This document shows positions 57,569 to 64,000 of a stretch of 64,000 nt of DNA, in pieces (within the stretch, counting starts at the first letter, position 1; each line of letters starts with the position of its first letter). Made by a program: the position numbers and the translations under genes. The notes below the pieces were generated by a model. That model saw only the letters and a list, made by a program, of their open reading frames with translations, searched no databases and was not told the origin of the DNA. Origin of the DNA: Limisphaera sp026417315 (lineage in GTDB: Bacteria > Verrucomicrobiota > Verrucomicrobiia > Limisphaerales > Limisphaeraceae); NCBI RefSeq assembly GCF_049537125.1, contig NZ_JBMVQY010000002.1:620001-684000 (forward strand). The letters run 5' to 3'.

Positions 57569-57841
57569 ATGGGCGGATTGCACGTCAAACGCGGCGACGA
57601 GGTGGTCGTCATCGCCGGAGCCCACAAGGGCAAACGGGGCCGGATCATCCGCGTGGATCCCCAACGCCAACGCGTCTTCGTCGAGGGCGTGAACCTGATC
57701 AAACGACACATGCGCAAAAGCCGTCAGTACCCTCAAGGGGGCATCATCGAGCGGGAAGGCCCCATCCACGTCTCCAACGTGATGCGGGTGGACGTCTACG
57801 AGGCGCGCCGGGCCCGCAAGGCCGCGCCCGCCGCCTCTTGA
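57569..57841 (+). CDS. rplX: Ribosomal protein L24
   Basis: The 90-residue KOW protein has VKRGDEVVVIAGAHKGKRGRI, VFVEGVNLIKRHMRKSRQYPQGGI and EGPIHVSNVM, the standard L24 order. The tail is Ala/Arg-rich. It initiates 50S assembly. Confidence 0.97.
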   Translation: MGGLHVKRGDEVVVIAGAHKGKRGRIIRVDPQRQRVFVEGVNLIKRHMRKSRQYPQGGIIEREGPIHVSNVMRVDVYEARRARKAAPAAS

Positions 57842-57881
57842 ACCCATTGGAGGCGCCCCCCAGGGAGGCGCAGCCCCACCG

Positions 57882-58424
57882 ATGAAACCCAGACTCTATC
57901 AGAAATACATCGAGGAAGTCGTCCCGGCCCTGAAGGAAAAATACGGGTACACCAACCCGCACCAGGTGCCGCGGTTGGTCAAGATCGTCGTCAACATGGG
58001 TGTCAGTGCCGAACTCGAAAAAACCGCCGTGGACGACGCGGCCAGGGACCTGGCACTCATCACCGGCCGGAAACCCGCCATCAACCGTGCCCGCCACAGC
58101 GTGGCCAACTTCAAACTCCGCAAAGGCCAGCCCATCGGCTGTCGCGTCACCCTCCGGCGGGAGGTCATGTACGAGTTCCTCGACCGCCTCGTGGCGGCCG
58201 CCCTGCCGCGCATCCGCGACTTCCGCGGCCTCTCCCCGCGCAGTTTCGACGGCCGCGGCAATTACACCTTCGGCATCTCCGACCAGACGATTTTCCCGGA
58301 AATCGACCTGGACAAAATCAAACGGCACCAGGGCATGGACATCACCTTCGTCACCTCGGCCAGGACGGACGCCGAGGCCTACGACTTGTTGCGTCTGTTG
58401 GGCGTGCCGTTTGCCGCCCGCTAA
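57882..58424 (+). CDS. rplE: Ribosomal protein L5
   Basis: The 180-residue protein has VPRLVKIVVNMGVSAE, ITGRKPAINRARHSVANFKLRKGQPIGCRVTLR and GNYTFGISDQTIFPEIDLDKI, L5 hallmarks. It binds 5S rRNA. Confidence 0.98.
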   Translation: MKPRLYQKYIEEVVPALKEKYGYTNPHQVPRLVKIVVNMGVSAELEKTAVDDAARDLALITGRKPAINRARHSVANFKLRKGQPIGCRVTLRREVMYEFLDRLVAAALPRIRDFRGLSPRSFDGRGNYTFGISDQTIFPEIDLDKIKRHQGMDITFVTSARTDAEAYDLLRLLGVPFAAR

Positions 58425-58438
58425 ACGGTTGGACTCCT

Positions 58439-58708
58439 ATGGCCAAAAAAGCATGGATTGAACGGAACAAGCGCAAGATGGCGACCGTGCAAAAGTACGC
58501 CGCCCTCCGCGCCGAGCTGAAGGCCAAGCGCGACTACGTCGGCCTGGCCAAGCTGCCGCGGGATGCCAGTCCCGTGCGCGTGGTCAACCGCTGTTCCATC
58601 ACCGGCCGTCGTCGCGGCTACATCCGCAAATTCGGCCTCTCCCGTCTCACGTTCCGGGAAGCCGCCCTCAACGGGCTGATCCCCGGCGTCATCAAGGCCA
58701 GCTGGTAA
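58439..58708 (+). CDS. rpsN: Ribosomal protein S14
   Basis: The 89-residue protein is the long, zinc-free S14 type: KAWIERNKRKMATVQKYAALR, RDASPVRVVNRCSITGRRRGY, FGLSRLTFREAALNGLIPGV. The CxxC pair of the zinc form is absent. It is 4 bases before rpsH. Confidence 0.97.
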   Translation: MAKKAWIERNKRKMATVQKYAALRAELKAKRDYVGLAKLPRDASPVRVVNRCSITGRRRGYIRKFGLSRLTFREAALNGLIPGVIKASW

Positions 58709-58712
58709 GCCT

Positions 58713-59096
58713 ATGGATCCCATTGCCGACATGCTCACCCGCATTCGCAACGGGGCACGCGCGCTGCATCCCGTGGTCGAGGTGCCCTGGTCGCGCCTCA
58801 AGCAGAACATCGCCGACGTCTTGCGCCGGGAGGGATTCCTGGCCGATTGGACCGTGGTGGGCGACAAGGTCAAGACCCTGCGGTTGCACCTCAAGTACCG
58901 CGGCAAACGTTGCGTCATCGAAGGCTTGCGTCGCGTCAGCAAGCCCGGCCTGCGTTGCTATGTGGGCGCCCGTGAAATCCCCAAGGTCCGGGGCGGCCTC
59001 GGCATCGCCATCCTTTCCACCTCCGAAGGCGTCATGACCGGTTACGAGGCCCGACGGAAGAACCTCGGAGGCGAACTCCTGTGCTACGTCTGGTAG
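58713..59096 (+). CDS. rpsH: Ribosomal protein S8
   Basis: The 127-residue protein has DPIADMLTRIRNGARALHP, EGLRRVSKPGLRCYVGAREIP and GLGIAILSTSEGVMTGYEARR, matching S8, an early 30S assembly protein and in E. coli the translational repressor of this operon. Confidence 0.97.
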   Translation: MDPIADMLTRIRNGARALHPVVEVPWSRLKQNIADVLRREGFLADWTVVGDKVKTLRLHLKYRGKRCVIEGLRRVSKPGLRCYVGAREIPKVRGGLGIAILSTSEGVMTGYEARRKNLGGELLCYVW

Positions 59097-59107
59097 CCCA
59101 TTGCCCT

Positions 59108-59644
59108 ATGTCCCGCATCGGTAAACAACCCGTTCCCGTTCCGCCCCAGGTCAAGGTGCAAATCCAGGGGCGAACCCTGGTCGCCGAGGGCCCCAAGGGG
59201 AAACTCACCCTGGAATTGCCGCCGTTGACGGCCGCCCGCCTGGACGGCAACCAAATCCGGGTCGAACGTCAGGGCGACACCAAGCAGGCCAGGGCCATGC
59301 ACGGTCTGGGGCGTGCCCTGGTCAACAACGTCGTCCGCGGCGTGGCCGAAGGTTACACCAAGCGCCTGGAAATCCACGGCGTCGGCTTCAAGGCGTCCGT
59401 TCAGGGCAACGTGCTGACCCTCAACCTCGGCTTTTCCCACCCGGTCGTCTATACCGTGCCCGACCAGGTCAAGGTCACGGTGGAGGAGAACACCAAGATT
59501 GTCGTGGAGGGCCCGGACAAGCAAAAGGTCGGTCAGGTCGCGGCCCAGATCCGCAGCTTTTATCCGCCCGAACCCTACAAGGGCAAGGGCATCCGTTACG
59601 AGGGCGAACACATCATTCGCAAGGAGGGCAAGACCGTCCAGTAA
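59108..59644 (+). CDS. rplF: Ribosomal protein L6
   Basis: The 178-residue protein begins MSRIGKQPVPVP and has EGYTKRLEIHGVGFKASVQ and YPPEPYKGKGIRYEGE, both L6 marks. An in-frame upstream start (59081) overlaps rpsH and is less likely. Confidence 0.97.
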   Translation: MSRIGKQPVPVPPQVKVQIQGRTLVAEGPKGKLTLELPPLTAARLDGNQIRVERQGDTKQARAMHGLGRALVNNVVRGVAEGYTKRLEIHGVGFKASVQGNVLTLNLGFSHPVVYTVPDQVKVTVEENTKIVVEGPDKQKVGQVAAQIRSFYPPEPYKGKGIRYEGEHIIRKEGKTVQ

Positions 59645-59686
59645 CCCGGCGGTTCCCTGCGTTCACGGCCATACCGTGACCATCCC

Positions 59687-60085
59687 ATGAGAGTCGAGAT
59701 CAAACACGAACGAGCCCAGAAACGGCGTTGGCGCGTGCGAAAAAAAATCTTCGGCACCGCCGAACGCCCGCGCATGAGCGTTTGTTTCACGAACAAGAAC
59801 ATTTACGTTCAGTTCATCGACGACACCCGCGGGGTGACTCTCGCGGCCGTGTCCACGCTCAGCCGCTCCATCCCCGACCGGGATCAGCTGAGCGCCAATG
59901 TGCGAAGTGCCCGCATCATCGGTCGCCTGGCCGCCGAAGCCGCCCTGGCCAAGGGCATCAAGAAGGTCGTCTTCGACCGCGGCCCGGCAAGGTACCACTG
60001 GTCCATGGGCAAGGATGGGCAGCCCGTCTATGGCAAGGTGGCCGCCCTGGCCATGGCTGCTCGTGAAGCCGGTCTCGAGTTTTAA
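59687..60085 (+). CDS. rplR: Ribosomal protein L18
   Basis: The 132-residue protein has RRWRVRKKIFGTAERPRMSVC, NKNIYVQFIDD, LAAEAALAKGIKKVVFDRG and YGKVAALAMAAREAGLEF, the usual L18 order. Confidence 0.96.
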   Translation: MRVEIKHERAQKRRWRVRKKIFGTAERPRMSVCFTNKNIYVQFIDDTRGVTLAAVSTLSRSIPDRDQLSANVRSARIIGRLAAEAALAKGIKKVVFDRGPARYHWSMGKDGQPVYGKVAALAMAAREAGLEF

Positions 60086-60102
60086 CCCAACGGAGGATTC
60101 CC

Positions 60103-60762
60103 GTGGCTGACATCGAACCCCAACTGCGCGACGAAATCGTCTCCGGCGCGGAGGAAGTCCGCGAGGAAGCACGCCCCGGCCGCGGGGCCCGCCGCGCCAT
60201 CGCCGAGGCTCCCGCTCTTACCTTTACCACCAGCGACCAGCCCGAGCTGATGGAGAAGGTCATCTTCATCAACCGCTCGGCCAAGGTGGTCAAGGGCGGA
60301 CGACGCTTCTCCTTCAGTGCCCTGGTGGTGGCCGGCGACCGGAAGGGCCGCGTCGGCCTCGGCATGGGCAAGGCGGGTGAAGTCGCCGATGCCATCCGCC
60401 GGGGCGGCGAGATTGCCAAGGCCAATATGGTGCCGGTGGCGTTGCTCGGTCCCACCATCCCGCACGAAGTGGTGTGCCGGTTCGACGGCGCCCAGGTGTT
60501 GCTGCGACCCGCCTCCCAGGGCACCGGAGTCATCGCCGGGCGCACCGTCCGTGCCGTGCTCGAGGCCGCCGGCGTCCGGGATGTTCTGAGCAAATCCCTC
60601 GGCTCCAAAAACCCGGTCAATGTGGCCAAGGCCACCCTGAAGGCCCTCCTCCAGTTGCGGCTGCCCGAAGAAGTCTTTCAGGAGCGCGGCTTGAACCGAA
60701 AACGCAAAACCACGGACACCCCGTCCGAAACCGCGGCCTCCTCGGCTTCACCATCTGCTTGA
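60103..60762 (+). CDS. rpsE: Ribosomal protein S5
   Basis: The GTG start at 60103 follows GGAGG at good spacing. The S5 core is intact (EKVIFINRSAKVVKGGRRFSF, GRVGLGMGKAGEVADAIR, GTGVIAGRTVRAVLEAAGV, LGSKNPVNVAKATLKAL). The 219-residue protein carries an acidic N-terminal extension of about 45 residues before the core and a Ser/Thr-rich tail, making it about 50 residues longer than E. coli S5. Confidence 0.97.
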   Translation: MADIEPQLRDEIVSGAEEVREEARPGRGARRAIAEAPALTFTTSDQPELMEKVIFINRSAKVVKGGRRFSFSALVVAGDRKGRVGLGMGKAGEVADAIRRGGEIAKANMVPVALLGPTIPHEVVCRFDGAQVLLRPASQGTGVIAGRTVRAVLEAAGVRDVLSKSLGSKNPVNVAKATLKALLQLRLPEEVFQERGLNRKRKTTDTPSETAASSASPSA

Positions 60763-60767
60763 CGCAT

Positions 60768-61244
60768 ATGCGACTACACGATTTGAAACCCCGGCCGGGC
60801 GCCAAGCACCGACGCAAACGCCTCGGTGTCGGCGAGTCCAGCGGCCACGGCAAAACCAGCGGGCGCGGCGGCAAAGGTCAGACCGCACGCTCCGGTTCTT
60901 CCATCCGACCGGGCTTCGAAGGCGGCCAGATGCCCCTCATCCGCCGCCTCCCCAAACGTGGCTTCAACCACAGCCGGTTCGCCACCCGCTACATCCCGGT
61001 CAACGTCGAAGCCCTGAACCGGTTCGAGGATGACACGGTGGTGGACGAGGCCCTGCTGCGGAAAACCGGGTTGGCCAACGGCCGGGCCGACGGCATCAAG
61101 ATATTGGCGCGCGGGGAGTTGACGCGCCGCCTGATCGTCCGGGCCCACGCCTTCAGTGCCGCCGCCCGCGCCCAAATCGAGGCCAGGGGCGGTCGCTGCG
61201 AAGTGGTCCCGCTCCGAGGCGCTTCTACCGCTGCCAACGCCTGA
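60768..61244 (+). CDS. rplO: Ribosomal protein L15
   Basis: The 158-residue protein has LHDLKPRPGAKHRRKRLGVGES, GHGKTSGRGGKGQTAR, GFEGGQMPLIRRLPKRGFNH, all L15. It starts only 5 bases after the rpsE stop; rpmD (L30), which usually sits between them, is absent. Confidence 0.97.
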   Translation: MRLHDLKPRPGAKHRRKRLGVGESSGHGKTSGRGGKGQTARSGSSIRPGFEGGQMPLIRRLPKRGFNHSRFATRYIPVNVEALNRFEDDTVVDEALLRKTGLANGRADGIKILARGELTRRLIVRAHAFSAAARAQIEARGGRCEVVPLRGASTAANA

Positions 61245-61259
61245 GCCGAGCTGCCCCGT

Positions 61260-62654
61260 ATGCTCGCCGGAATCGCCCAGACCTTCACCAACTGCTTCCG
61301 GATCCCGGAGCTGCGCTCCCGCATCTTCTTCACCTTATTGCTGTTGGCGGTGTGCCGGCTGGCGGCCTACATCCATTGCCCGGGCCTGGACGGCAATGCG
61401 CTGGCCGAGTTCTTCCGTCAGCAGGCGGCGCGCGATCCCAGCGGCGGTGTGCTGGGCCTCTACAGCCTCTTTACCGGCGGCGCCCTCGAAAACTGCGCCA
61501 TCGGCGCGCTGGGCATCATGCCCTACATCAGCGCCACCATCATCATCCAGTTGATGACCGCGGTCGTCCCGCAGCTCAGCAAGCTGGCGCGGGAAGAGGG
61601 AGGGCGAACGAAACTCATCCAGTACGGCCGCTACCTGACCGTCCTGCTCTGCCTCGGCCAGGGGTTCGTCATGGCTCTGGGTTGGGAACATCCGGAGAAG
61701 ATCTTCGGCGAAGGCATCGGCCGGCTCGTGCTCTACGACGACACGCCGTTGCAAATCTGGTGGTACCGCATTCAAACCACGCTGATCCTCACGACCGGGA
61801 CCATGCTCCTGGTGTGGTTGGGCGAGCAAATCACCGACCGCGGCATCGGAAACGGCGTCTCGCTGGTCATCACGATTGGCATCCTGGCGCGCATGCCGGC
61901 GGCCTTGATTTCCGTCAAGGACATGTTCTTCCCCGGTCCGGGCCTGGAGGCGCAATACAACATCGGCCATGGCGTGGCCCTGCTGGTTCTCTTGGCCGCG
62001 GTCGTCGCCGGCATCATCGCTGTCACGCAGGCCCAGCGGAAAATCCCTGTCCAGTACGCCCAGCGCGCCATCGGCCGCAAGGTCTATGCCGGGGGAACCT
62101 CCTTCCTTCCGCTGCGCGTGAACTATTCGGGAGTCATGCCCATCATTTTCGCCCAGGCCATTCTGATGTTTCCGGAGCAGATCTTTGCCCGACTCGGCTC
62201 GGTGTACGATGTCAAGCTGTTTCGGGACCTGGCCATCAGCCTGCGCTGGGATGGCAACCTCCACATCATCCTGTACGCCCTGATGATCCTGTTTTTCTCC
62301 TATTTCTGGGTGGCCACCCAGTTCAACGAGCTTCAAATCGCCGATGATCTGAAGAAGAACGGCGGCTACATCCCGGGCGTTCGGCCGGGGGCGGCCACCA
62401 GCGAGTACCTGCACAACGCCATGCACCGGATCACCCTGGCGGGTGCGGTGTTCCTGGTGGTGATCGCCATCATCCCCGTGATGTTGAGCCGGGAAATGAA
62501 GATCCCGTATCAGGTCTCGACCTTTTTTGGCGGGACCAGCCTGCTCATTACCGTGGGGGTGATGTTGGATACCATGCGGCAGGTGGAGACCCACTTGCTC
62601 ATGCGCCACTATGATGGTTTTTTGAAGAAGGGCCGCATCCGCGGACGGTTTTAA
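61260..62654 (+). CDS. secY: Preprotein translocase subunit SecY
   Basis: The 464-residue channel protein has ten membrane helices and SecY marks: LFTGGALENCAIGALGIMPYISATIIIQL, SKLAREEGGRTKLIQYGRYLT, GEQITDRGIGNGVSLVI, RKIPVQYAQRAIGRKVYAG and a cytosolic C-tail. The SecA-like ATPase at 51477 lies 8 kb upstream in the same orientation. It is the main export channel and housekeeping. Confidence 0.97.
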   Translation: MLAGIAQTFTNCFRIPELRSRIFFTLLLLAVCRLAAYIHCPGLDGNALAEFFRQQAARDPSGGVLGLYSLFTGGALENCAIGALGIMPYISATIIIQLMTAVVPQLSKLAREEGGRTKLIQYGRYLTVLLCLGQGFVMALGWEHPEKIFGEGIGRLVLYDDTPLQIWWYRIQTTLILTTGTMLLVWLGEQITDRGIGNGVSLVITIGILARMPAALISVKDMFFPGPGLEAQYNIGHGVALLVLLAAVVAGIIAVTQAQRKIPVQYAQRAIGRKVYAGGTSFLPLRVNYSGVMPIIFAQAILMFPEQIFARLGSVYDVKLFRDLAISLRWDGNLHIILYALMILFFSYFWVATQFNELQIADDLKKNGGYIPGVRPGAATSEYLHNAMHRITLAGAVFLVVIAIIPVMLSREMKIPYQVSTFFGGTSLLITVGVMLDTMRQVETHLLMRHYDGFLKKGRIRGRF

Positions 62655-62720
62655 CCGACCGCGGGCCGTCGCCGGGCGCGACCGCGCTACAAGAGGTGGC
62701 CTCCGGGCGGCCATGCAGCC

Positions 62721-63497
62721 ATGATCATTCTCAAGACAGAACGCGACCTGGAAGCCATGCGACCCGCCTGCCGGGTGGCCGGGCGGGTGCTGCGGGAAAC
62801 GGCAGCGTTCATTCGTCCGGGCATCACGACCCGCGAGGTGGACGAGTTTGCCGCCGAGCGGATTCGCCATTACGGTGCCCGCAGCGCGTTCCTGGGCTAC
62901 CGGAAATACCCGTGCAACATTTGCATCTCCGTCAATGAAGAGGTGGTGCACGGGCTGGCCGGTCCCCGCCGGCTCCAGTTCGGTGACATTGTCAGCCTGG
63001 ACGTCGGGGTGTATTACCGGGGGTTTGTGGGCGACACGGCCATGACGGTGCCGGTCGGCGGTTGCAGCGCCGAGGCCCAGCGCCTCCTGGACGTCACCCG
63101 TCAGGCCCTCTGGGAGGGCATCGCGCAAGCCGTCCCCGGGAACCGGGTCGTGGATATCTCCCGTGCCATTCAGCAGTATGTGGAACGGCACGGATTCAGC
63201 GTGGTCCGGGAGTTCGTCGGCCACGGCGTGGGGCGTTCGGTGCACGAACAGCCGGAGGTGCCCAACTTCGTGGACGGCAAACCATCCCCGCGGCTCCGCC
63301 CCGGCATGACCCTGGCGATCGAACCCATGGTCAATGCCGGGTCGCCGGAAATCCGGGTCCTCAGTGACGGCTGGACAGCCGTCACGAAAGATGGTTCACT
63401 GTCGGCTCACTTCGAGCACACCGTGCTCATTACCGAGGGTGCGCCCGAAGTGTTGACATGCCCGGACGAGGACAATGGACTGTGGACGCCGAGGTGA
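62721..63497 (+). CDS. map: Type I methionine aminopeptidase
   Basis: The 258-residue enzyme removes initiator Met. Metal and catalytic residues are visible: His in NEEVVHGLAG, Asp in VSLDVGVYYRG and FVGDTAMT, His in FVGHGVGRSVHEQP, Glu in MTLAIEPMV and FEHTVLIT. It overlaps the infA start by about 40 bases. Confidence 0.97.
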   Translation: MIILKTERDLEAMRPACRVAGRVLRETAAFIRPGITTREVDEFAAERIRHYGARSAFLGYRKYPCNICISVNEEVVHGLAGPRRLQFGDIVSLDVGVYYRGFVGDTAMTVPVGGCSAEAQRLLDVTRQALWEGIAQAVPGNRVVDISRAIQQYVERHGFSVVREFVGHGVGRSVHEQPEVPNFVDGKPSPRLRPGMTLAIEPMVNAGSPEIRVLSDGWTAVTKDGSLSAHFEHTVLITEGAPEVLTCPDEDNGLWTPR

Positions 63498-63688
63498 TTG
63501 CGTGCCTCGCCCCCGGGGTATACCGGGCGCGCTTGGCCAACGGACACGAACTGGTCGCCTTCGTGCGGGGACGCGCCCGAATGAACGCGCCGGCCTGGCA
63601 GCCGGGCGACCATGTGCAGGTCGTGCTTTCCGCGTATGACCTGTCGTCCGGGCAGATCGTTTGGAATCAGGAATCGAAGGCTTTATGA
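63458..63688 (+). CDS. infA: Translation initiation factor IF-1 (divergent)
   Basis: The 76-residue protein has the S1-like OB fold of IF-1: VDAEVIACLAPGVYRARLANGHELVAFV, then MNAPAWQPGDHVQVVLSAYDLSSGQIVW, aligned with the canonical ENGHEVLAHISGKMRMNY and SPYDLTKGRI. The ATG at 63458 puts nine residues before the core, like standard IF-1, but overlaps map by 40 bases; a GTG at 63482 is the alternative. The sequence is more divergent than usual (HISG replaced). It is followed by rpmJ with an ATGA overlap. Confidence 0.8.
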   Translation: MPGRGQWTVDAEVIACLAPGVYRARLANGHELVAFVRGRARMNAPAWQPGDHVQVVLSAYDLSSGQIVWNQESKAL

Positions 63689-63798
63689 AAGTCAGAGCAT
63701 CGGTCAAACGACTGTGCGAGCACTGCAAGATTGTGCGTCGCAAGGGCGTGATCCGCGTGATTTGTACCAACCCGCGCCACAAGCAGCGTCAGGGTTGA
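63685..63798 (+). CDS. rpmJ: Ribosomal protein L36
   Basis: The 37-residue protein MKVRASVKRLCEHCKIVRRK then GVIRVICTNPRHKQRQG is L36 with the zinc-binding C-x2-C, C and H ligands intact. It overlaps the infA stop by one base in ATGA and is too short for most gene finders. Confidence 0.97.
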   Translation: MKVRASVKRLCEHCKIVRRKGVIRVICTNPRHKQRQG

Positions 63799-63840
63799 GC
63801 CGGTTCACCAGCATCTGATCACCCGCAAGCCCCTGTTACC

Positions 63841-64000
63841 ATGCCACGCATCATCGGAGTCGAAATCCCGGGCAACAAACCCGTCGAAATCGCGCTGCGC
63901 TACATCTACGGCATTGGCCCGACCCTGGCCAAGGAGATCTGTCAGCGCGCCCAAATCGATCCCCACATCCGGGCCAAGGATCTGACCGAACAACAGCTTT
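63841..64000 (+). CDS. rpsM: Ribosomal protein S13 (cut at window end)
   Basis: Only the first 53 residues are present: MPRIIGVEIPGNKPVEIALR, then YIYGIGPTLAKEICQRA, matching the N-terminal part of S13. The gene continues past the window. Confidence 0.93.
   Translation, partial: MPRIIGVEIPGNKPVEIALRYIYGIGPTLAKEICQRAQIDPHIRAKDLTEQQL

Overview
The window is GC-rich bacterial DNA (about two thirds G+C by eye) with tightly packed operons separated by long gene-free spacers full of degenerate palindromic repeats. The gene set (Mfd, GltBD-CarA, fused CobA/HemD, trigger factor, PhoPQ-activated-pathogenicity-related protein, TolC/HlyD/M50 export genes, a ribosomal-protein operon lacking rpmD) and the REP-like hairpin arrays suggest the PVC superphylum, most likely Verrucomicrobiota, perhaps a Limisphaera-like lineage. 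This placement is an inference from gene content and style; no rRNA is present to confirm it.

Layout. 0-16 kb: a hypothetical two-helix membrane protein; an NtrC-type sigma-54 response regulator (minus strand); tRNA-Ala(GGC); a fused FAD/Fe-S 2-hydroxyacid dehydrogenase; mfd; a REC-GAF-PAS histidine kinase; a CobA-HemD fusion; tRNA-Asn(GTT, minus strand). 16-24 kb: an ammonium-assimilation operon gltB-gltD-carA, preceded by a very good sigma-54 (-24/-12) promoter. 24-44 kb: tRNA-Gly(GCC), a TolB-like propeller protein, a DUF72 protein, an eda plus tail-anchored GNAT pair, trigger factor, a PhoPQ-related hydrolase, a Cys/Met-type PLP enzyme, an ACT protein plus GH13 glycosidase pair, a DUF1361 protein, an FmdB plus secreted-protein pair, a coiled-coil protein and transketolase. 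44-53.5 kb: YqgE/AlgH, a previously easy-to-miss 42-residue lipoprotein that looks leaderless, and then a five-gene export cassette: TolC, HlyD adaptor, GAF-HlyD fusion, PqqD/M50 metalloprotease-HlyD fusion, and a shortened SecA-like ATPase. 54-64 kb: a ribosomal-protein operon that starts at rplB and runs through secY, map, infA, rpmJ and the start of rpsM, which is cut by the window end.

How the genes work together. The most unusual unit is the 44.9-53.5 kb cassette. Four envelope components typical of peptide or small-molecule export are translationally coupled or closely spaced with a SecA paralog that keeps the motor and substrate-binding domain but lacks most of the C-terminal third. 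This is consistent with an undescribed or poorly described dedicated protein/peptide export machine. The sigma-54 promoter before gltB and the NtrC-type regulator and NtrB-like kinase elsewhere in the window suggest classical nitrogen control, although their linkage is only inferred.

Three sigma-70-like promoters on RNA or housekeeping genes (tRNA-Ala, tRNA-Asn, tig) share TTGAC(A/G) - 16/17 bp - TAGA(T/C)T, giving an internal promoter consensus. Spacers carry two repeat families: a triple-hairpin REP-like element (copies at 301-350, 29284-29502 and about 53578-53665) and a longer degenerate repeat with a gggaa-gccgaggg core in either orientation.
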